From NCBI GenBank assembly GCA_964650975.1, contig CAZYWA010000229.1, forward strand, positions 1-11,432: DNA of 11,432 bases, read 5' to 3'. Positions 6,845-11,432 of the stretch are shown here, one piece after another (the first letter of the stretch is position 1; every line of letters begins with the position of its first letter). A program made the translations under genes and the position numbers. The notes beneath the pieces were generated by a model. That model saw only the letters and a program-made list of their open reading frames with translations, was not told where the DNA came from and made no database searches. This DNA is from CAZYWA01 sp964650975 [NCBI: uncultured bacterium] (GTDB lineage Bacteria; JADJOY01).

Positions 6845-7666
6845 GGCGGTGTGTTTCCAGTCGCGCCGCTCGGGCCGGACCCGCCACGCCACCAGCTCGG
6901 GGGCCCCTCGCCAGCGCCCGAGCACCATCGACAGCACCGACCGCGACGGTGTCTGGATGCCGCGACCCAGCGTGTACTCGAAGCCGAGCCACGCCTGCAC
7001 GTGGCGGTGAACGGCGAATCGCGTGCCTCGGGGAGCGCGGCTTCCCGATCCCATCGTCGCGAGCCAGTAGCCGTCGGCGAACGCGGCGCGCGCGGCCCGG
7101 TCGAGGGCGCCGGCTCGGCTGGTCCGGGTGGGGTCGCGGAGATACGCGTGCCCGCGCGGAGCGAGCACGCGATGTGCCTCGCCGAGAACGCCTTCGAGCG
7201 ACCCTGCTTCGCGAGGCAGCGCCGCGACGCGCACCACGAGGTCGATCGCCTCGCTGGCGACGGGGAGCGCCTCGGCGCTGGCCGCCACCAGCGTCACCGG
7301 CACCCGCGTCGAGCGCTCGAGCTCGCCCCGCAGGGTCGCGAGGGCCTCGGGCGAGGCACCCAGGCCGAGCAGCGCGCGGAACCCGTCACCCAGCGCCGCG
7401 AGAAGGTCGGGCGAGGCCATCGCGGCATCCAGGGCCACACCTTGCCGAGGCAGCTCGCCGTGCGCCTGCCGGATCCTGAGCCACATCCGCGCCGCTGGAT
7501 CCGCCGCGTGCCCCGCAAGGGAGGTGGGGTTGCGGTCGCCCACGCGGAGATCGGGAATGCCACGATGGACCGGAAACCCTCGACGGCACGGCGGGCAATC
7601 GAGGTGCTCGCCGCGTGGCGCGAGGCGGCCCTTGCAGAGAGGACAGCGCAGCAATTCGAGATCCAT
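6785..7666 (-). CDS. Trm112-like zinc ribbon fused to a degenerate class I methyltransferase-like domain
   Basis: The 293-residue product starts with a small zinc-ribbon unit. Cys8 and Cys11 (CPLC) and Cys24 and Cys27 (CPPC), followed by FPVHRGIPDL, match the Trm112p/YcaR-like 'LLxCPxCxG...xYPIxxGIPxL' pattern. After a linker, residues about 97-180 resemble the Methyltransf_11 fold: AEALPVASEAIDLVV (131-145) is the motif II/III region, and LGEAHRVLAPRGHAYLRDP (161-179) matches the conserved 'E..RVLkPgG.l' block. The SAM-binding motif I (normally a D/E-x-G-x-G-x-G run) is replaced by LLGLGASPEAL (99-109), so SAM binding is doubtful. The ATG at 7666 is chosen because the zinc ribbon begins there; the upstream in-frame extension crosses the palindrome at 7697-7724. 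The last 20 residues lie antisense to moaC. The substrate is unknown; it is divergent from an acyltransferase pair. Confidence 0.65.
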   Translation of the reverse strand: MDLELLRCPLCKGRLAPRGEHLDCPPCRRGFPVHRGIPDLRVGDRNPTSLAGHAADPAARMWLRIRQAHGELPRQGVALDAAMASPDLLAALGDGFRALLGLGASPEALATLRGELERSTRVPVTLVAASAEALPVASEAIDLVVRVAALPREAGSLEGVLGEAHRVLAPRGHAYLRDPTRTSRAGALDRAARAAFADGYWLATMGSGSRAPRGTRFAVHRHVQAWLGFEYTLGRGIQTPSRSVLSMVLGRWRGAPELVAWRVRPERRDWKHTASDEAMTFGRFHFPEPAAST

Positions 7667-7686
7667 GGGTGCCCCGCGGAGTCGAA

Positions 7687-7714
7687 AGCCTAACGCGGCC
7701 TTTCCTTTTGTCGC
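7687..7714 (-). promoter_or_regulatory. Possible promoter of the methyltransferase-like gene
   Basis: On the minus strand, GCGACA (7714-7709) is four of six to -35. A 16-base spacer and TAGGCT (7692-7687), a weak -10, follow. Transcription would start near 7680, about 14 bases before the ATG. The -35 lies in the centre of the palindrome at 7697-7724, an arrangement typical of a repressor operator. The match to consensus is modest. Confidence 0.3.
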
Positions 7715-7724
7715 TGGAAAGGCC
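7697..7724. promoter_or_regulatory. Perfect 9-base inverted repeat (candidate operator)
   Basis: GGCCTTTCC (7697-7705) and its exact reverse complement GGAAAGGCC (7716-7724) are separated by 10 bases, centre to centre 19 bases, or just under two helical turns. It sits in the 116-base divergent spacer between the zinc-ribbon gene (start 7666) and the acyltransferase gene (start 7783). Such a dyad fits a dimeric regulator controlling both directions. As RNA it could form a 9-pair hairpin, but no U-run typical of a terminator follows on either strand. Confidence 0.55.
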
Positions 7725-7782
7725 ATTTCTCCCGGTTCCTCCGTCCCCGTCGACCGAATCCGCCGCGCGAGCTCCAGCACCC

Positions 7783-9174
7783 ATGCAGGTCCTGAGCATC
7801 GTCGAGCGGTTCTTCCTCGCCTCGCACGACGCCGGGCTTGGCCTCGGCGCCACGTTCGTGATCGGCGTGCCCGGCCGGCTCGATCGAGCGCGGGTGGTCG
7901 AGGCCTGGGACATCCTGAGCCAGCGCTATCCGATCCTGCGCTCGCTGCTCGCCAGGCGCAGCTGGCGGCGCGACGGCTGGTCCGGGTTCGCGTGGAAGGA
8001 ACGGTTCGATCGCAAGATCGAGCCGCGTTTCGAGCCTTCGTCGCCGCGCTACGTGCGCAGCGCGCCGCTTCACGAAGTGCTCGATGCGGAGCTCGAGCGC
8101 TTGGGGAACGAGCCCCATGACCTCGATCGCGAGCCTCCCGTGCAGCTGGTGGTCGTGGAGCACGGCGACCTGGGAACCGGTCTCGTGATCCGGATCCATC
8201 ACGCGGCGCTCGACGGGATCGCGCTCGCCGTGCTGAGCCAGGATCTGGCCGAGATCCTCGACGCGATGGCGCGCGGCGAGCGCCCGAGCCGCGAGCAGCT
8301 GCGCATCGCGCCGCGCGGCATGGCGCGCTGCTTCACCGCGGTCGGGCTTCGCGGGCTGGGGGCCGCGTGGCTGGCGCACGCGCGGGTCGCGCGCTGGAAC
8401 CGGCCCCCGCGCCACGACGCGCTGCCGGTCGCCTGGTCGGAACGAGGAGTGACCACGTTCGGCGTCAAGCGCGTGCTTCCGGCCGCGACGCTCGATGCGA
8501 TCCGCGCGGCGGGGCGGCGCCAGCGTATTTCCGTCAACGACGTGGTGCTGGCCGCGGTCGCGCGGGCGTGCGTCGACTTCGCCGCGCGTCGCGACGTCCG
8601 CCTTCGCAAGGTGACGCTCTCGGTCCCGATGAACCTGCGCGCCTACCTGCGCCTCGATCCGCGCGAGAGCATCGCCAACCAGGGGGTCGCGGTGGAGATC
8701 CACGTCCCGGCCTCGACGGTCGATTCCCGGGACGAGCTGCTGGGCGCGATTCGCGCGCAGACGGTGCCTCTCAAGGCCACGCCCCTTCCGCTGATCACGC
8801 TGGCGCGCACCATGATGATCTTCGCGCTGCCCTATTCGTGGGTGGTCGCCTCGCTGCGCCGGGTGCTCGCCATGCGACGGGCACCCGGCACGACGCCCAC
8901 CCTGACGGTGAGCAACGTCGGTCCGATCTGGCAGCGTCCCGAGGGCGGCAGCGTCGACCGGATCGGCGCGCTGCCCATCGTCTACCTGCGGCATCTCTAC
9001 CAGTGCGGATATCCGATGCCCGCGACATTGGCGCTCTACACCTACCGGAACGAGGTGCAGATGGAGATGAGCTTCGCGGCCGGCGGTCTCGCACGTTCCG
9101 AAGCCGAGGGCTTCCTGGGTCTGGTGAAGAGACAGCTCTTCGAGCTGCTCGCCATCGAGGATCCGGATGGCTGA
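7783..9174 (+). CDS. Condensation/WS-DGAT-like acyltransferase
   Basis: A 463-residue protein of the CoA-dependent acyltransferase (BAHD/condensation/WS-DGAT) superfamily. The catalytic HHxxxDG motif is intact as HHAALDG (139-145), with His140 the predicted base. The second half has RISVNDVVLAAVARA (248-262), very like the 'VNDVVLAAVAGAL' block of wax-ester synthase/DGAT and PapA-type enzymes, then LSVPMNLRAYL (279-289) and TLTVSNVGPI (373-382), the counterpart of the SNVPGP segment. No carrier-protein or adenylation domain is attached, so it is a free-standing acyltransferase, likely joining an acyl group to an alcohol or amine. Donor and acceptor cannot be read from sequence. The ATG at 7783 starts the family-like MQVLSIVERFFLAS; longer in-frame starts back to 7615 overlap the divergent gene and the palindrome. 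Its stop overlaps the next start by 8 bases (ATGGCTGA), so the two are translated together. Confidence 0.83.
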   Translation: MQVLSIVERFFLASHDAGLGLGATFVIGVPGRLDRARVVEAWDILSQRYPILRSLLARRSWRRDGWSGFAWKERFDRKIEPRFEPSSPRYVRSAPLHEVLDAELERLGNEPHDLDREPPVQLVVVEHGDLGTGLVIRIHHAALDGIALAVLSQDLAEILDAMARGERPSREQLRIAPRGMARCFTAVGLRGLGAAWLAHARVARWNRPPRHDALPVAWSERGVTTFGVKRVLPAATLDAIRAAGRRQRISVNDVVLAAVARACVDFAARRDVRLRKVTLSVPMNLRAYLRLDPRESIANQGVAVEIHVPASTVDSRDELLGAIRAQTVPLKATPLPLITLARTMMIFALPYSWVVASLRRVLAMRRAPGTTPTLTVSNVGPIWQRPEGGSVDRIGALPIVYLRHLYQCGYPMPATLALYTYRNEVQMEMSFAAGGLARSEAEGFLGLVKRQLFELLAIEDPDG

Positions 9175-10093
9175 ACGGGATCCACGCGGCCGGCAGGCTC
9201 GCGCCGAATACCTGGCGATGCGGATGTTGTTCGCCGCGTTGCGGCGGGTGCCCTGGGCCTGGGCGCTTCCCGTGGGCCGTGTGCTGGCGCCACTGGTGAT
9301 GGCCGTCGACGGACGCCACCGCCGCATCGCGCGGCTCAACCTCGAGATGGCCATGGGGCCCGAGCTGCCCGCGCTCGGTGGCGCCAAGGTCGTGCTGCGC
9401 GCCATGTACGCGCACGTGCTGGCGATCGTGATCGAAACCGCGCACATGTGCGAGCTCACGGCGGAGCAGGTGCGGGACCGCGTGCGTTACGAGAACGTCG
9501 AGTGGTTCGAGCGGCTCCGCGCCGCCGGGCGGCCGGTCGTGATCCTCACCGGGCATGTCGGAAACTTCGACCTGATGGCGCTGGCGCACAGCGCGCACGG
9601 GCATCCACTCGCGTTCCTGGCCCGCCCCATGGACAACCCGCTCGTCTACGAGCACCTGAACCGGATGCGCACCCGCTTCGGCAATCAGGTGCTGGACAAG
9701 AAGGGCAGCGGCAAGGACGCGTTCCGGGTGCTGCGCGCCGGCGGAGTGCTGGGGATCCTCGGCGATCAGAATGCGACGCGCGAGGAGGGCGAGTTCGTGC
9801 GGTTCTTCGGCATCGAGGCCTGCACCCACGTGAGCATCGCCAAGCTCGCGCTCAAGACGGGGGCGGTCATCGTCCCCGCGTTCATCTCGCGCGGCGCGGG
9901 CGGAAGGCACACCATTCACGTGGGCGAGCCGATCGAGGCGCGTCCCGCGGACGGGCTTCAACGGGACGCGATCGCAACCACCCAGGAGGTGGCCAGCGTC
10001 ACCGAGGCGATCATCCGCCGCTTCCCCGACCAGTGGCTGTGGGGCCACCGCCGCTGGAAGACCCGTCCCAACGGCGAGCCGCGCTTCTACTGA
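9167..10093 (+). CDS. LpxL/HtrB-family lysophospholipid acyltransferase
   Basis: A 308-residue inner-membrane-associated acyltransferase of the LpxL/LpxM (lipid A late acyltransferase) family. A hydrophobic N-terminal portion (about 20-46) would anchor it. The catalytic HX4D/E motif appears as GHVGNFD (His130, Asp135). Later come GILGDQNA (197-203), ALKTGAVIVPAFISR (228-242), HVGEPIEA (251-258) and the C-terminal hallmark QWLWGHRRWKTRP (289-301). In lipid A enzymes the motif usually ends in Glu; Asp is found in other members, such as the mycobacterial PIM acyltransferase PatA group. The acceptor may therefore be lipid A, an ornithine-type lipid or another glycolipid. GAGG (9157-9160) six bases upstream and the 8-base overlap with the preceding acyltransferase fix the start. 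The gene ends 24 bases before the stop of apaG on the other strand. Confidence 0.9.
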   Translation: MAERDPRGRQARAEYLAMRMLFAALRRVPWAWALPVGRVLAPLVMAVDGRHRRIARLNLEMAMGPELPALGGAKVVLRAMYAHVLAIVIETAHMCELTAEQVRDRVRYENVEWFERLRAAGRPVVILTGHVGNFDLMALAHSAHGHPLAFLARPMDNPLVYEHLNRMRTRFGNQVLDKKGSGKDAFRVLRAGGVLGILGDQNATREEGEFVRFFGIEACTHVSIAKLALKTGAVIVPAFISRGAGGRHTIHVGEPIEARPADGLQRDAIATTQEVASVTEAIIRRFPDQWLWGHRRWKTRPNGEPRFY

Positions 10094-10095
10094 GC

Positions 10096-10119
10096 GAGGC
10101 GCCGCGGAGCCGTCGCCTC
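10096..10119. terminator. Possible bidirectional terminator hairpin between converging genes
   Basis: GAGGCG (10096-10101) pairs with CGCCTC (10114-10119), and a smaller CGG/CCG stem (10105-10107 with 10110-10112) can form inside. It fills the 24-base gap between the stops of the LpxL-like gene and apaG. No T-run follows in either direction, so it would at best be a weak or factor-assisted terminator. Confidence 0.35.
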
Positions 10120-10495
10120 AATTGACCGAATAGGGCTCGCTCAGCGAGAAGGCGGCGATCTCGGCGTCGAAGCGCTCGTTCTTGGAGGTGCCGCGCATGG
10201 TGCCGAACGGAGTGGTGAGCGGGCACGCCGAGGTGTACTCGAAGGTCTCGCCGTGGGGCTCGAGGATCGGCGTTTCCCCGACCACGCCCGGTCCCTTCAC
10301 TTCCTCGACGTGACCGTTCGCGTCGGTGATGATCCAGTGTCGGCTCACCAGCTGCACCGTCTCGTCGCTCTCGTTGGCGATGCGCACCGTGTAGGTGAAG
10401 AACCATTCGCCTTGCGCCGGGTCCGAGCGCTCGGGGATGTACTCCGAGCGAACGCGGATTCGCACGCCGCGGGTGATCGCTTCCGAGGTTCCCAT
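10118..10495 (-). CDS. apaG: ApaG (Co2+/Mg2+ efflux-associated protein)
   Basis: At 125 residues, exactly the usual ApaG length. The single beta-sandwich (FN3-like) domain shows the expected blocks: IRVRSEYIPERSD (13-25), WFFTYTVRIANES (31-43), LVSRHWIITDANG (49-61), the phosphate-binding-like GxGxxG at KGPGVVGETP (67-76), FEYTSACPLTTPFGTMRG (85-102) and a C-terminal AEIAAFSL (111-118). ApaG is linked to cobalt and magnesium resistance in Salmonella, and its domain recurs in eukaryotic F-box and PDIP38 proteins; its biochemistry is unresolved. The ATG at 10495 gives the family's standard N-terminus; the open frame continues upstream but that part is antisense to other genes. In enterobacteria apaG sits with ksgA/apaH, and that context is absent here. 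It is convergent with the LpxL-like gene and divergent from the SDR remnant. Confidence 0.95.
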   Translation of the reverse strand: MGTSEAITRGVRIRVRSEYIPERSDPAQGEWFFTYTVRIANESDETVQLVSRHWIITDANGHVEEVKGPGVVGETPILEPHGETFEYTSACPLTTPFGTMRGTSKNERFDAEIAAFSLSEPYSVN

Positions 10496-10585
10496 TGAGC
10501 TGCTCGTGTCTCGCGGAGTCGGCCGAGGAGAAAGGCGGCGAAGGCTAATCCGCGCCCGGACTCGGCGTCTAGCAACGAGTGTTCG

Positions 10586-10605
10586 CGAGGCTCGCGCTCG
10601 CCTCG
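10586..10605. repeat. Small inverted repeat upstream of the SDR remnant
   Basis: CGAGGC (10586-10591) and GCCTCG (10600-10605) form a six-base dyad around an eight-base loop, in the apaG/SDR divergent spacer. GCGAGGC recurs at 10612-10618. In DNA this GC-rich such dyads arise often by chance. Confidence 0.2.
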
Positions 10606-10642
10606 ACGTCCGCGAGGCGCGCATGGCAGACTCGCGCCGATC

Positions 10643-10966
10643 ATGTCCGGCGAGCGATCGGTGCTGGTCACCGGGGCGAGCAGCGGGTTCGGGCGCGGGA
10701 TGGCGCTGCGGCTCGCGCGCGACGGTTGGCGAGTGTTCGCGACGATGCGCGCGGCCGGTCGTGGCGACGAGCTGCGTTCCGCGGCCGCGGCGTACGCGGA
10801 GCGAATCGAGGTGCTCGAGCTCGACGTGGGCACCGACGCCCGGGCAACGAGCTGGCTGCAGCGCTTGACGCCCCCCTGGGCACCGGCTTGGGGAGCGGCC
10901 AAGCTGTTTGGCCTGCCGGCTCGCGCCTCGCGCGGCGCTCGACCCGAGCGGGCGGCGCAGGTTTGA
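10643..10966 (+). pseudogene. Short-chain dehydrogenase/reductase remnant (N-terminal Rossmann half only)
   Basis: The 107-residue open frame begins as a textbook SDR: SVLVTGASSGFGRGMALRLARDGWRVFATMR, with the cofactor-binding TGxxxGxG at about residues 10-17 (TGASSGFG), then ELDVGTD (about 64-70), matching the SDR 'DVTD' adenine-contacting segment. Homology then stops. There is no NNAG, no catalytic Ser and no YxxxK, although an SDR should run 240-290 residues. After about residue 74 the sequence reads WLQRLTPPWAPAWGAAKLFG and ends at 10966, only 49 bases before map starts, so the missing two thirds cannot be hidden in another frame. An internal deletion that joined the N-terminus to a C-terminal tail is the simplest reading; a real small protein or a gap in assembly are alternatives. 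It cannot be a functional SDR enzyme as it stands. Confidence 0.7.
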
Positions 10967-11015
10967 TCGCGGCTCGCGGCCGGCCGATCGAGACTCCGAA
11001 CCGGGATCGTTCACG

Positions 11016-11432
11016 ATGCGTCGTGCCGAGCACAAGAAGCCGCCCAAGCCGGTGCGCATGAACGCGTTCCAGGTCGACCGCATGCGAGAGGCCGGCCGCG
11101 TCGCCGCGTGGCTGCTGGACGAGATCGAAGGGATGATCCGTCCCGGCGTCACCACCGGTGCCATCGATCGCGCCGTCGACGAGCTCACCGAGTCGGCGGG
11201 TGCCCTCAGTGCTCCCTTCGGCTATCGCGGTTTCCCGAAGCACGTATGCACGTCGATCAACGAGGTCGTGTGTCACGGCATCCCGCGCGACGATCAGGAG
11301 CTCGCGGACGGCGACATCGTGAACGTGGACGTGACGCCGCTCCTCGAAGGGTTTCACGGCGACAGCTCGCGCACGTTCTACGTCGGCACTCCCAGTCCGG
11401 CCACGCGCCGGCTGGTCGAGACCACTCGCGAG
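11016..11432 (+). CDS. map: Type I methionine aminopeptidase (C-terminus outside window)
   Basis: MetAP removes the initiator methionine from new proteins in the cytosol. The first 139 codons are present and open to the window edge. Visible signatures are MREAGRVAAWLLDEI (23-37), IRPGVTTGAID (41-51), APFGYRGFPKHVCTSINEVVC (66-86) with substrate-contacting His87 in CHGIP, and two metal-binding aspartates, Asp105 (NVDVT) and Asp116 (HGDSSRTF). The spacing of 11 between them equals that of E. coli Asp97 and Asp108. The remaining ligands (His, Glu, Glu) would lie downstream. Two starts are possible: ATG at 11016, giving a basic HKKPPKPVR extension, and ATG at 11058 (MNAFQVDRM). Neither has a clear Shine-Dalgarno sequence. 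The extension has no SWIM/SEC-C zinc motif. It is downstream of the SDR remnant on the same strand. Confidence 0.95.
   Translation, partial: MRRAEHKKPPKPVRMNAFQVDRMREAGRVAAWLLDEIEGMIRPGVTTGAIDRAVDELTESAGALSAPFGYRGFPKHVCTSINEVVCHGIPRDDQELADGDIVNVDVTPLLEGFHGDSSRTFYVGTPSPATRRLVETTRE

Noticed and set aside
7690-9459. A 589-codon minus-strand open frame opposite the condensation-like acyltransferase
   Set aside because: It has low-complexity His/Arg/Gln/Asp-rich content. The plus-strand frame has the catalytic HHxxxDG and other family motifs.
8795-10048. A 417-codon minus-strand open frame opposite both acyltransferases
   Set aside because: It has no motifs and is antisense to two genes with clear catalytic signatures.
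10603-10632. TCGACG-N18-CAGACT as a promoter for the SDR remnant
   Set aside because: The match is weak, the spacer is long and the start would fall on the ATG. In this GC-rich spacer such matches are not convincing.
10496-11188. Upstream in-frame extension of apaG that would make a 356-residue protein
   Set aside because: ApaG has a standard length of about 125 residues starting at 10495. The extension is antisense to map and the SDR remnant and lacks domain features.

Overview
This is a very GC-rich, densely coded bacterial chromosome segment made mostly of housekeeping and lipid or cell-envelope genes. I see no phage, transposon, CRISPR, rRNA or tRNA signal. An ApaG, a SirB1-type protein and an LpxL-family acyltransferase together suggest a Gram-negative-type envelope. 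The F420-type luciferase-like oxidoreductase is typical of actinobacteria but also occurs in several high-GC, poorly cultivated lineages (myxobacterial/deltaproteobacterial relatives, Binatota-like or Eisenbacteria-like phyla). My best guess is an uncultivated high-GC lineage of that kind. This is inference; marker-gene placement would settle it.

Layout. 1-947 (minus): a two-gene unit of a membrane-anchored unknown protein and a DUF457/YdjM-type membrane hydrolase that runs off the window, overlapping by 8 bases. 1104-1751 (plus): a short-type transaldolase. 1776-2618 (minus): a SirB1-like transglutaminase-fold/TPR protein. 2737-3753 (plus): an F420-type LLM oxidoreductase. 3684-6284 (minus): a large YfhO-family membrane protein. 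6344-6844 (plus): moaC. 6785-7666 (minus): a zinc-ribbon protein with an eroded methyltransferase domain. 7783-10093 (plus): a two-gene unit of a condensation/WS-DGAT-like acyltransferase and an LpxL-like acyltransferase, again overlapping by 8 bases. 10118-10495 (minus): apaG. 10643-10966 (plus): a short-chain dehydrogenase remnant. 11016-end (plus): the first 139 codons of map.

The transcription units alternate strand almost one by one. There are five divergent intergenic spacers (59-156 bases) and four convergent junctions. Two of the convergent junctions overlap 3' to 3' by 60-70 bases and two leave only 24 bases. No gene-free stretch exceeds 160 bases. Regulatory signals are in the divergent spacers: a convincing back-to-back promoter pair at 973-1067, a hairpin in front of moaC, and a perfect 9-base inverted repeat between the methyltransferase-like gene and the acyltransferase pair.

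Most genes are unconnected core functions: pentose-phosphate metabolism, molybdenum cofactor synthesis and N-terminal methionine removal. The part most likely to be a small undescribed system is 6785-10093. There a Trm112-like zinc ribbon fused to a motif-I-deficient methyltransferase is divergent from two tightly coupled acyltransferases of different folds, with an operator-like palindrome between them. A lipid-acylation function for this set is inference.
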